DNA from: Melastoma dodecandrum
Lineage: Eukaryota; Streptophyta; Magnoliopsida; Myrtales; Melastomataceae
Reading direction: 5' to 3'
Assembly: GCA_029817715.1 (NCBI GenBank)
Contig: JARUPY010000606.1
Span: 4,898,001 to 4,962,000 of the forward strand
Length of the DNA: 64,000 nt
Shown: piece by piece, positions 47,524 through 57,551 of the stretch
Position numbering within the stretch: position 1 is the first letter of the stretch
Layout: each line of letters begins with the position of its first letter
Translations under genes and position numbers: made by a program
Notes under the pieces: model-generated
Databases searched by the model: none
What the model saw: only the letters and a program-made list of their open reading frames with translations
What the model was told of the DNA's origin: nothing

Positions 47524-47667
47524 GGGGTTGGGGGGGGCACCAAGCCAATCCCAATTCAACCATCTCTTCCACACCCAGTTACGTACACTTGAGAACTTCA
47601 TTCATCATAATCTTTGTTGTTAACATGCCAAAGAGTTGGATGGAGGGGTGGGATGGCGGCCGGCATT

Positions 47668-47766
47668 GCTCACTCTCCCTCAAGGGCTTCGGTATTCCGC
47701 CACCTTGGCTTGTGGGTGCATACACCACGGCGTGGCGGAGAGCCGAGGCTCTTGAGGGGAGTTGAA
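47668..47766 (+). ncRNA. MIR477: MIR477 microRNA precursor
   Basis: The 5' arm has the miR477 core CTCCCTCAAGGGCTTC; the likely mature 21-mer is 47672-47692, beginning ACTCTCC. The 3' arm (about 47730-47762) folds back over about 32 nt. Reverse-complemented, it differs from the 5' arm at only a few positions, most of them G-U wobbles, plus a small internal bulge (TAT against CTC). The loop is about 25 nt. miR477 is a conserved plant family whose reported targets include GRAS genes. A small open frame covers the hairpin but has no protein family signature. Expression cannot be judged from sequence. Confidence 0.85.
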
Positions 47767-48130
47767 CAATGTTGTTTCTGTGGCCGCTCGTTTGTTTCTG
47801 CCGTCCTGTTCATACCTCTGCTTGCTTACACCCACTTACTTATCTGTTTAATTTCTTCAAACCCACCCAATTTACTTTCAATAGAAATGTCAACTGGGGA
47901 GGGAGTCTTTTTTATTTATTTTCCTTTTTTTTAATCATATATATTTTATTTTAGGAACCCAAACAAGTAGCCAAAGGTTAACTCGAAACAACACAAAAAA
48001 AGCATGCATGACATATTTAATTACAAAGTAAATATAGAAAGGAGGCATTGAATGGTTTTCTTATATTATCTCCCCCATTGTTTTATTGAAATATGAATAC
48101 GAGTCCGATGACGAGACTAATATTACGTGG

Positions 48131-49405
48131 TTACGAGGAGAGGTGAGCATGAGCAAGGAGCTCCTCGTCCTTGTCGAACTTGGCCATGTCCTCCTTCCAC
48201 AGCGTCACGTATACCTCTATGCTCTCCCCATCCCTCCCGTCCCAGAAGCTTACCATGTCCGGGTGCGGCAACCCCACCGTGCTCACCCACGCCGGCTTCC
48301 CCCACCCCATGTCCGCCTCGTACATCGGGAACCTGCACAGGCTCGTGAACGGGATCGGCAGCATGCCCTCCTCCTCCGCCACCCTCTTCGCCTCCATCTC
48401 AGCCTTCAGGTACTCTCCCGTGTCCTGTATCTCCTTCACGCATCCCATGCCCACCTCCCCTATCGCTTCCCTCATCCTCCTCACCATGTCGCGTTCCCCT
48501 GCGCCTGCTTCGAACTCCATCTTGTGCTTCAGTATCACGATGATATTACCAAAGTGTCTCATCGACAGCGGCGGGACCGTCCTCGGCCTCAGGTTCACCG
48601 CCTCGACCCCCATGTACTTTCTCCTCCCCGTGGTCTCCATGTGACGCTTCAGGAAGAAACCTCGGAGCGCCTCGACCCGGCTCGGGCGGATGTTCATCTT
48701 AGGGTCACCGTACTTGGCTCTCAGCGCGGAGATCGAGTCTGGCCCAAACACGAACCTCTTGGTCACGAGGCCTTCCCTGATGATCGGGCACAGGGGCTCC
48801 ATCATCTCACCGGGAAGCTTCACGGGCGGAAAAAGCTTCGCGGACCCGAAATCAGGGAGGAAGGAGTCACGGTCTGTGTCCCCACGGGCGAGCGCGGCCC
48901 AGCAGTTGAGGAAGGCGATGCACGACAGGGCATCCGCGACCTTATGTGATACGCAAAGACACAAGGTCAAGCCACCACAGTCGAAGGACGTGACCTGGAC
49001 GGCGGCGGGGAGGTCCCTGATATCATAAAGAGCGAACGGCACGAGGGGAGCGAGGGACTCGGGGCCAGACTCCTTTATGACCCGGGACAGGCTACCACAG
49101 GCCTGGGCTTCCACGTAGTGGATGCCACGGTCGTCGCAGTCTACGCAGAGGTCTTCCAGCATTACTCTGCCGGCGAGAGGGTAGAAAACGGAGAGGGCCT
49201 CGGAGAGGGAGCGCTTGACGATGGCGAGCCTGTGGTGGAGGGTGGAGAGGGAGTGGTGGTGGTAGAAGAGGAGGAAGGGCATGAAGACGGGCTGAGCGAT
49301 CTGGTCGAGGAAGGAGAGGGCATGGCGGCGGAGGTAGGGAGGAGTAGGAGAAGAGGGCTTGATCTTGTCCACGACCTCCACTTTCACATCCAATACAAAC
49401 TCCAT
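48131..49405 (-). CDS. BAHD acyltransferase, vinorine synthase-like clade
   Basis: Cytosolic acyl-CoA-dependent acyltransferase that would acylate a hydroxyl or amine of a specialised metabolite; the substrate cannot be predicted. Single exon, 424 aa, slightly short for the family (430-460). The start MEFVLDVKVEVV matches the family N-terminus better than the upstream in-frame start at 49513. PSSPTPPYLRRHALSFLDQ is the usual opening. The catalytic HXXXD motif is HKVAD (H154, D158). The DFGWG structural motif reads DMGWG (about 365-369). LCRFPMYEADMGWGKP and FWDGRDGESIEVYVTL complete the C-terminal domain. The gene is intronless, as is common in this clade. A TATA repeat lies about 65-80 bp upstream. 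Confidence 0.9.
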   Translation of the reverse strand: MEFVLDVKVEVVDKIKPSSPTPPYLRRHALSFLDQIAQPVFMPFLLFYHHHSLSTLHHRLAIVKRSLSEALSVFYPLAGRVMLEDLCVDCDDRGIHYVEAQACGSLSRVIKESGPESLAPLVPFALYDIRDLPAAVQVTSFDCGGLTLCLCVSHKVADALSCIAFLNCWAALARGDTDRDSFLPDFGSAKLFPPVKLPGEMMEPLCPIIREGLVTKRFVFGPDSISALRAKYGDPKMNIRPSRVEALRGFFLKRHMETTGRRKYMGVEAVNLRPRTVPPLSMRHFGNIIVILKHKMEFEAGAGERDMVRRMREAIGEVGMGCVKEIQDTGEYLKAEMEAKRVAEEEGMLPIPFTSLCRFPMYEADMGWGKPAWVSTVGLPHPDMVSFWDGRDGESIEVYVTLWKEDMAKFDKDEELLAHAHLSS

Positions 49406-49466
49406 TTTTGTGGTTTTGCACCCACTGAATGCATGCATGCCTGCCTGCCTCTGGTTATCTCCCCCC

Positions 49467-49486
49467 AAAAGCGTGTTATATATATA
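49467..49486 (-). promoter_or_regulatory. TATA-like element of the BAHD gene
   Basis: On the minus strand TATATATATATAAC lies about 65-80 bp before the chosen start codon. The distance would leave a short leader. Confidence 0.5.
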
Positions 49487-49519
49487 TACACATGGATTTG
49501 CAAGAATGTCCACTTAAAC

Positions 49520-51020
49520 TGTTCAGAAGGACGACTAAATTTAGAGATCTCCCCACTTGCTATATAGGTTAGGGGGTATTAAATGTTATTGGCTTGACAT
49601 GGGTGTCGTGGAGTTGATTTCCCTAACTTGAAAAAGAATTGTATAATGAATTGGTGGGTCATTAGCAATCATCGGATCGGATGTTAGTCGCATGTTGGTT
49701 GGTATTGAATATGACTTGGGTCACCATTCTCTCACGGAGGACGACAAATAACTCCAAAATAAAAATAAACCTAGATGTCAAAGGACACCAACCCAAAAGG
49801 AATGAATTCTCATAACAAGTACTTAATAATATATCAAGCGTCAATTTGGAGTCGACCTCTAATCTAGTTTTTCAGAAGTCAATCGGTCGGTTATTATAAA
49901 TGGCACGTGCGTGATTTAACTAATCACGGCTTATATAACGCGAAAGATTTTTTTTTTTTTTTGGGGCTTATTATTTCAACAAGGTTAACATCGTCTGCTT
50001 GACTTTGGACGCATAAATAAATCAATAATATGCTAAGCTAACCAGTCCTCATCATTTGACTCTCGTGTATTATGTTTGGAATAAGAAGATTTCATTTCAT
50101 TTTTTTTATAATTATTAATTCTATAATATATATGTTTTCTTTAACTCCTCGTATACGTGGTCTCCCAACATACATACACACGTATTCCTTTTCCTCTCAG
50201 GACATTTTATGGACATGAACAACGATCCAAGTGGCACGTTTGACACGACAAGACAATAACTGGCCCACAAGAAAACTAGTTAATATAAGACTTCGTGATG
50301 GGTCTTCCGTAAAATTAAAACTCTTGTGAGAGTTTACTTATTTTTCTCTCCAATAAAATCGACTAGAAATAATTAAGGGTTTCTTGTAATTTGGTATACC
50401 TAATCTTAGTAATGGTTTGGTCACCCACCCAAACTCATGTATTAATTAATTAATAATTTATTTGGTACCGTCATTAAAAAAAAATATAAAACATATCATG
50501 CAGCGCAATTCAAACGCCGGACACAAAAATAAAAAAATGCCAAAAATTTTAGCGCGATGAGTCATCATCTTATCTCTAAGGAATCTTTTCGTCCTTTCAG
50601 CACATGGGGTACTATTGTTAGTCTTCAGGTACTGTTCTTAGTCTTCATCTTTTGCCATTCTCCGGATAAAAGAAATGAATGGGTATTTCGTAAAATTCAT
50701 GGGAATAAATTAAAAAAAAAAAAACATCACCATACAATTTTTGTAAAGATTCCAAAACTTTTTTTTTTTTGTTGCAAAAAAATTTATTAATTTGTTGGAA
50801 CATTTTTTTCGCATGCTTATTGAGATGAGACACGTACTAAAATCATGAAAAAAAAACCATTTATAGTAAATTCTTTTATTATTATTATTATTATTAAAAT
50901 TTTTATGGTTGAACTGGTAAGTGGGATTGGAGAAATACACTCGGAACCACTAGTCTAATTCTCCTCTCCTGTCTCTCTTTTTATTACCGCATCACTTCAG
51001 AAATATCGTTACCATCGTCC
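49520..51020. other. Intergenic region between BAHD and LEA-like genes
   Basis: AT-rich sequence with several poly-T and poly-A runs and ATT repeats (50877-50897). A palindromic GCACGTGC (49903-49910, G-box/ABRE type) lies about 0.5 kb upstream of the BAHD gene and 1.1 kb upstream of the LEA-like gene. No gene recognised. Confidence 0.4.
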
Positions 51021-51025
51021 CCAAA

Positions 51026-51568
51026 ATGAGTTTCATGTCAAACTTGAGATCCACCTCCAGGCTCTACCGCCTGTTGGCTAATGACGTAACCGGGGCATCG
51101 CCTCGACCAACGGCCGCCCCCGCCCCTTGTTATTTCCTCGCAGCCAATGGTATTTCCCAGGTACTGCGAAAAATGCAGATGCCTGTCACTCCAGGTGTGT
51201 GATTTTGGTTAAAGAAATGAGCCGGTTTGATTGCTGAATGTAGTCGGCCAAGGAAAGGGAGGCGGCCCAAGCGGTGAAAGAAGGTGCCGAGGAGGTGAAG
51301 AAGACCGCCAAAGTGATCAGGGATGCTACCCAATCCACGGCGAAAACCGTAAGAGATGATGAGATGATCCTCCTGTTGTATCCTGTTGCGTTTCGGATCT
51401 TCTTTTGTATTGATTCACGCACGGTTAATGCATGACCAGATTAACAAGATGACCAAGGTGGTGAGCGAGAAGGTGACGGAATGCGCCGAAGCTTTCAAAG
51501 GGAAAGCCGCGGACTCGATCGTTAAGGCGACCACTGATATCATCAAGGACAAGGTTGCCGGCAAGTGA
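51026..51568 (+). CDS. Small LEA-like protein with possible mitochondrial presequence
   Basis: Three exons, 51026-51160, 51244-51348 and 51440-51568, give about 122 aa in frame with canonical borders. The first 45 residues are rich in R, S, A and P without acidic clusters (MSNLRSTSRLYRLL), like a mitochondrial or plastid targeting sequence. The rest is a lysine/glutamate/alanine-rich amphipathic helix with group 3 LEA character (AAQAVKEGAEEVKKTAKVIRDAT and EKVTECAEAFKGKAADSIVKA). Such proteins protect membranes or enzymes under drying. A poly-A signal AATAAA is at 51599-51604. The foldback element at 51638 starts only about 70 bp after the stop codon. The family call is moderate because such helices are of low complexity. 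Confidence 0.6.
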
Positions 51569-51637
51569 AGTTTGCGTCCCGAAAGCAACTGTCGTGCAAA
51601 TAAAGGGACTGCTCTTTAGTAGGGATTGTTACTCCAA

Positions 51638-53420
51638 GAGTTTTGTGTCAATATGAAGTTCGTCCCCAAACTATTTCGTCATATAACATCCTAAATTTAG
51701 AAATTTCTCGACTAACTTGTAAAGGTCGATTTCGCTCATGAAGGAAGTCGGCCTTTGTTAGGTCGATTTCGCCATGGGCAAAGTGAAGTCGATATTACAA
51801 AGGCCGACTTCATGCCATCAGTCCCTCCCGCGTAAAGTCGGCCTAGCCAACAAGGAAGTCGTTCTTGCAAAAAGGCGGACTCCCTTCTGATTAAAAAAAC
51901 TTTCAATCATAGTTAGTGGGAAATCACATGTGGGAACCGCCAAAGTCTTTTATCGCGTACCCAGGAGGAGGAGGAGACTTTGACTTGGAATCGGGGACAT
52001 CCATCAGGAGACCTAGGAAGCTCATATCTGCTTCTATGTGTGAGTAGAGCCCAACCTTCCCGGCCAAGGAATCAACCCCGTCTGCCTTGCCATATCCTGT
52101 ATGTTCTCGATTGGCCGTTGCATCCTCCCCTCGATCACCCTGCACACTATCAATGCCTTCCTCATCGTTACCCCCGGGTCGGCGTTCTCGTCCTCCCATG
52201 CATCTATGCTCTCTATCGCCCTCCCGCTCGTCGACGTCGTGAATACTCCCACCCCCTCCCTCATCTCCCTCTTGGCCGAGAACCCCTCCCGGATTATCCT
52301 GCACACCTGACACCTCTCCGACAGGCACAGGCTCGATGCGGATGAGGAGGAGGAGGCGGTGCCTCCAATGACCCCGAGGGAGCAGGAGACAATCGCGCTG
52401 TAGAACTTGAGGAGCTCGTTCCCATCGGCCAAGCAATGCGGGTGCTTCTTTGGGAGCTTGCACGCCCGGATCTTCACCGTCTCACGATACTCCTCGAACC
52501 TAGCTAGCGTCTTCTGCATGTTGTGGACCTTCAATACCTTGTCGATCCGGCTGCACTGCGTCTCCGACTTCGTTAGCCCTGTCCGGCATATTATCTCCAC
52601 TATCTTCCTCGATGTGTCCCCTTCCGCGAGCTCCATCACTGCCCCGTTTTCAACCACATTCGCAATCGATAAAATAAACCGAGGTTCATGTCACCGAGTG
52701 TCCGGAAAGCAAGTCGAGAGATTCGTTACCTGTGTGCCTCGACAAATGATGTTCCTCGGCCGCATCCATTTTGCTGACTGATCCCCGCTCTTGCGATAGG
52801 TAATGCTCGATATCCCATTGGCGTCCACGTCCAGCGAAACGCTGTTGCTTATGACATGTCCCCTGCTCCCGAACATGGTGGCAGCCCGGTCCTTTTCGCC
52901 GAGGATTGAACAGTTCTTCCTGGGGGGTGTAGTCATCGAGTTGCTCCGAAACGAAGGGTTGAAGTAATGAACCGGAGTCCCGGGGTCAACGTGCCAACGA
53001 ACTCGGACCCAAGCGCGTGCCCACCTGGGCCTCCGCTCGCAGCCAGAGGCCCCAAGGATGACCTCATGAGCAATGGGGTTGTGGAACTCGCTGCTGCCGA
53101 TGGATCTGGGACTGCAGCTAGGAAGCCTGTTTGGCGCTTGCTGCCATGTATGACGTCCTTGAGGTTAGAGATTGGAAGTTTTTTTTTTTAATCATCGGCC
53201 TTTGTAAGGCCGAATTCCTTGTTGGTTTATGAAAGTCTGCCTTACAAAGGCCGACCTCACTTCGCTCATGGCGAAATCGGCCTTACAAAGGCTAACTTCC
53301 TTCATGATTGAAGTCGGCCTTTGTAAGGCCGATTTCGCCAGGTTAGTTGAGGAATTTCCAAACTTATGAGGTTATTTGACGAAATAGTTTGGGGACCAAC
53401 GTCATATTGGAACAAAACTC
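51638..53420. mobile_element. MULE-like foldback carrying a captured C2H2 gene fragment
   Basis: The ends are GAGTTTTGTGTCAATATG (left) and, inverted, GAGTTTTGTTCCAATATGAC (right). The inverted repeats extend over more than 100 bp through GTCCCCAAACTATTTCGTCA and into arrays of AAGTCGGCCTT on both sides (51720-51890 and 53195-53345). Flanks GTTACTCCAA (51628-51637) and GTTACTTCGA (53421-53430) match at 8 of 10 positions, as a Mutator-type target duplication. Termini and array motif place it in the same family as the element at 14886-15407. The centre holds a decayed host gene fragment rather than a transposase, the Pack-MULE arrangement. Confidence 0.78.
51924..52936 (-). pseudogene. Captured fragment of a plant C2H2 zinc-finger protein gene
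   Basis: The conserved central region of a plant C2H2-like protein family (that of Arabidopsis At1g75710/At5g54630 as I recall it) is clear: SRKIVEIICRTG, KVLKVHNMQKTLARFEEYRE, HPHCLADGNELLKFYS, CQVCRIIREGFS and GVFTTSTSGRAIESI, then KALIVCRVIEGRM. Several lesions show loss of function. Both finger cysteines are replaced (TYRKSGDQ where CHKCGEQ is expected). One base is missing after the AAATGG codons near 52765. One base is also missing near 52073, so DSLAGKVGLY is out of frame. A stretch of about 80 bp between HHLSRHT and AVMELAEGD (about 52650-52730) looks like a retained intron, so capture was at DNA level. It is enclosed by the inverted repeats of the foldback. Confidence 0.75.
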
Positions 53421-53601
53421 GTTACTTCGAGAGAAAACATGTCTGTCGGCATTGGCAGCACTCGTCAATGTGTTAGGGCAGTCGAAATGAAATGAATATT
53501 TCCATGCCGGTCCCTTTCAATTATTCTGTTGTTAAATTGCGCCGAAGAATTTTTCGTTCCATGTCTCATCATAGCGAGTTACTCGTAACTTGTTGGCATC
53601 G

Positions 53602-53869
53602 TGATATTTTGCTGTTATTATTTAATTTAGATTTTTGGTTAGACATAATATCGTATCTCATTATTTGGTTATTTAAGATTTTGTTTAAATCCTATTTGAT
53701 TTTTTTAGATTATTTTTGGAGTTATAAATAGGGTTTGTCGAGAAACAGTAACAATGCACTTTGATTTTGTTCAATAAAATTAGAGAGAGAGCTTTTGCTC
53801 TTAAAGAGTTTCGTGTGTTTTGATATTACACGAGTTGGCTAGGTTCCGTGAAGAAGTTTGGTTCCTACA
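53602..53869 (+). repeat. Left long terminal repeat of a TRIM-like element
   Basis: About 268 bp starting TGATATTTTGCTG and ending TTCCTACA. It contains TATAAATAGGG and CAATAAAATT, the promoter and poly-A arrangement of an LTR. A second copy is at 54342-54599, continued at 63214-63225. Confidence 0.6.
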
Positions 53870-53984
53870 CCAGCGAGGTTGTAATCTTCGGGAGCTGTGA
53901 AGGATTTGGGATTTTTTACTTTTCGTCTTAGGATGAGATGAAAGCAAGTGGGAGCGGTTTCTCTTCTACGATGCCGCCCTTGTT

Positions 53985-54325
53985 TGATGGAAGGTAGTGA
54001 TTCGCTTTTATGGAAGGAAGTGATTTGTGGGAAGTAGTGGAGGGAACCCCACTTTTCGACAATACTACGAAAGGTGAACGCTTTTATGGAAGGTAGTGAT
54101 TTGTGAGAAGTAGTGGAGGGTGATTATGAACCCCACCCCCGACAATCCTACGAAAGATGAACGCTTTTATGGAAGGTAGTGATTTGTGGGAAGTAGTGGA
54201 GGGTAATTATGAACCCCACCCCCGATAATCTTATGAAAGATAAACGCTTTTATGGAAGGTAGTGATTTGTAGGAAGTAGTGGAGGGTGATTATGAACCCC
54301 ACCCTCGACAATCCTACTAGCAGAA
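53985..54325 (+). repeat. Tandem array, about 83-bp unit, four copies
   Basis: The marker GCTTTTATGG occurs at 54004, 54080, 54163 and 54246 (steps 76, 83, 83). Each unit contains GGAAGGTAGTGATTTGTG, AGTAGTGGAGGG and AACCCCACCC. The array fills the space between the two LTR-like repeats, so it is the interior of a TRIM-like element without coding capacity. Confidence 0.8.
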
Positions 54326-54341
54326 ACAGAGATACGCATCA

Positions 54342-54599
54342 TGATATTTTGCTGTTATTATTCAATTTAGATTTTTGGTTAGACATAACATCGTATCTCT
54401 ATTTAAGATTTTATTTAGATCATATTTGATTTCTTTAGATTATTTTTGGAATTATAAATAGGGTGATTTGTCCTCGTATGAGAAACAATAACAATGCACT
54501 TTGTTTTCGTTCAATAAAATTAGAGAAGCTCTCAAAGAGTTTTCGTGTGTTTTGATATTACACGGGTTCACTAGCAGATGCTAGGTTCCGTGAAGAAGT
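54342..54599 (+). repeat. Right LTR of the TRIM-like element, split by the copia insertion
   Basis: It matches 53602-53869 for its first 258 bp and breaks at GAAGAAGT. The missing end (ATGGTTCCTAC) is found at 63214-63225, beyond the copia element. Confidence 0.7.
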
Positions 54600-56118
54600 T
54601 GTTAGTGTGTGCATGTATGTGCCAAGACACTTTAATGTATTTGTGGATAAATAATTAATAAAGGCGAGTATTTTTCATTGATTATTTTACTTTTCTGCAC
54701 GTAAAATTATTAATGATAAAGTCCCACAGATTATTGAGTATATTAATCTGAAATAGTCCATGATCGGATAGATGTTTAGAGGGGACATAAACATCTAGAT
54801 CATCGCTAAGTATAGCTGAGGTCAAGATAGACCAAGGGATAGTGTATCCAAGTTATACTTAGTGGTACCCTAAGATTAGGGATACTGGACACGACCCGAT
54901 TAAGAAGATACCACATATTGAACATCATTGGCAATCCTCTTTATGGACGAGTGTAACTGATATTTTGACTTGAAACCTTCATTTATTCTTTGCGTGGAGT
55001 TTGCGCACTTTGACGTCGTTAAAAGCAGTCTTTAACCGGATTGTGAGTAATACGATTGTTGGGTATGTGACAAAGCGTAGAGAGAATAGTGTTGAGTCAA
55101 TATAGGATTCATCGCTCTTGGATTAGAGAGTTGACATCTAGGCCACTTGATAGAGATATTAGTGACTCTAAAATCCATGGCCATGGGAGGAATGTTTTAC
55201 ATTCAGGAGAGTCTATTATATCTTGGTAATCAAGTAAAACAAGTAATTCGGTGATGATGTATTTTGCGCCGAATTAATTGGGATGTCGGTTAGATTAAGA
55301 GATTGAATTACATGGTAATCGGTTCATAGTGGTTTATATTTTATAATCATTATCCTAACATGTTGGGTGACTAAAAACTGTTGCTAAACGGTTACCTTAG
55401 TTTGTGTATGGATGGATATACACTGCCTTCGTGTATAGGACATAGAGGGTCGCACGCATAGCACGTCGACACGAACATTATATTTTGATTATTTTAGTGG
55501 ATACTAAAATTAATCATTTTATTTCAGAATTAGAATTAATTGGATTATTAATTTATTCTGAAATATCGGAAGCAAATAAAAAAAAGACCAAGATCGAATA
55601 TGGATTTATTCGGGTCAATATAAAAGGATATCAAATAAATATTTATTTATTTATACATATTTTATCCATGATATTTTTTTATTAATATATTATTTGATAA
55701 TTAATGCTAACATGTATTTGCATTATTTGATTTAGAAATATTTGAATAAAATCTACCTGCACGTTACGTTTTGAAGATTATAATTAATTAATAAAAGAAA
55801 AACGTAAGGATGATTGATTGCAAGAAAGCAATCAGATGTGATAAGAAAAAATAAGAAGGAAAGAAAACGTATGGTAGCCTGCTGGTTGTCTGAGAGATTT
55901 TGAAAGACGGAGCAGTTTTTGGAAGAAAATCTAAGGAGATTTGCAAGAAGAGGAGAGAACAAAAGACTGGGTTTGCTTCCGAAAACATTTTATATCTGTC
56001 GATCGAAGAGGCTAGCACCTAAGGGATATCGTGTGCATGTGCATACCGCTAGAGGAGTCACACGTGGGGCTCTCGATCGATTGTTCCTGATTACAATTTT
56101 GTTTCGTCGAAAATTACA
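54600..56118 (+). repeat. 5' LTR of the copia element, 3' end deleted
   Basis: It aligns with the first part of the 3' LTR to AAAATTACAAGG. The last ~120 bp present in the 3' copy (63084-63208) are absent, and the primer-binding site follows directly. A deletion at a short shared AGG/GGC junction explains this. Confidence 0.75.
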
Positions 56119-57551
56119 AGGGCATCAGAGCCGGTTGAATAGTATATTATATTTGAATTTTGTCAATTTTAACGAAATTATTATCCGTCTAAAGATTTTA
56201 AGATTTCGTTTAATAATTATTATTTTTTCGTCTATAAAATTTAAGTTGAACTTATATAATCTCAAAGATAGATTTCTTTCTAATCTGAGATTTCTTCCTG
56301 AAATTTTACTGGGTGAAACAAATTATGTTTTAAAATTCCATCTGTCTAATGATATTACGAGAATTAATATTTTGGATAACAAATCACAAAGTTGTGATTA
56401 TTTTAATAATTCGCAAATTGCGATCTAAATATTTGGAATTTTAATATTAATAATATTATAATAAGGATTATTATAATATTAAAATTATTCATTTATAAAT
56501 TATGAGTTCGGCAAGTCTGTGGAATTAGAATCCATTAATTATTATATATAATTATTAAACTTATATTTCACAGAAAACCAATTATTATTTTGACCAATTT
56601 CTATAATAAATCTAAACGAGCGGTGATCTGGAGGGATTGCTATATTTAGTCCGGTGATTAATTCCATTGATTTTAATGTAATAAATCAAGTGAACTAAAG
56701 TAACGGAAATTGTGTTAAAACAAAATATCCTAAGATCTTACGTATATTGAATTGGGGGTTACATTTTAATGTCCCTTATGAATTATTAATTCAATATATG
56801 TATTAACAATTTTAGGATTTTAAAATTATTGACCGAGATGTTCAAGCAAATTATAAATAAAGAAATAGATTTGATTTAATCATCAAATTAAAAGCCAACT
56901 GAAATTAATTCAAATCTTAATAATTAATTTCAGAAGTTTAAAAATGGAAATAATAATGATATTATTATTATCTTTATTTCGAGGTTCGGCTGAAAGGAAA
57001 TATCATGTCTTTTAAATGATTTTAATGGTGAGACAATAATGATAAATAAAATCCCGTAATTATTAAGTCAATTATTATAAAATAAAGGCCCTCCATTAAT
57101 ATTTGTTATAATAGTCGGATTTTTCCCATTAGTTAGTACAGCTTAGCTGTGGGCTTCTGGTAGAACATTTGTAATTTATTCTAAATGATTAATGGGTCGA
57201 CTTAATTCAATTTAGTTGACTTGTTTAGCTCAGCTAAAGGTCAGTTTTTTGAGGGGCAAGTGTTGAGTTTAAAAGTTATTAGACTCAACGTGAAAATACC
57301 GAAAGTCATGCAGATTTTTGTGATTGGCGAGTTAAGGCCTACTTGTTTCGTGTGGTGTGTAGGTATAGCTCAGCTGTGTGCATACTTCATGTTTCGAGAT
57401 TTCGATCCCACTAGGAATTATTAACCAACAAATTCCCGATTTCAATAGAGGGGGCTGTTGTTTTCGAATAAAATAGTGGGAGCTAAATTAAAGTCTTTTA
57501 TTAATTAATATTCCACAAATACTAAAACTCTGCTTTAAATTATTATTGTAG

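Noticed and set aside
47614..47934. Open frame of 106 codons covering the MIR477 hairpin
   Set aside because: No family motif; the same bases form a long miRNA stem with a conserved mature core, which explains them better.
49406..49513. Upstream in-frame start of the BAHD gene
   Set aside because: The extra 36 residues have no family similarity and overlap the TATA-like element; MEFVLDVK is the usual kind of start.
55485..55685. Short frames inside both copia LTRs
   Set aside because: The same frame occurs in both LTRs because they are duplicates; AT-rich non-coding LTR sequence explains it.
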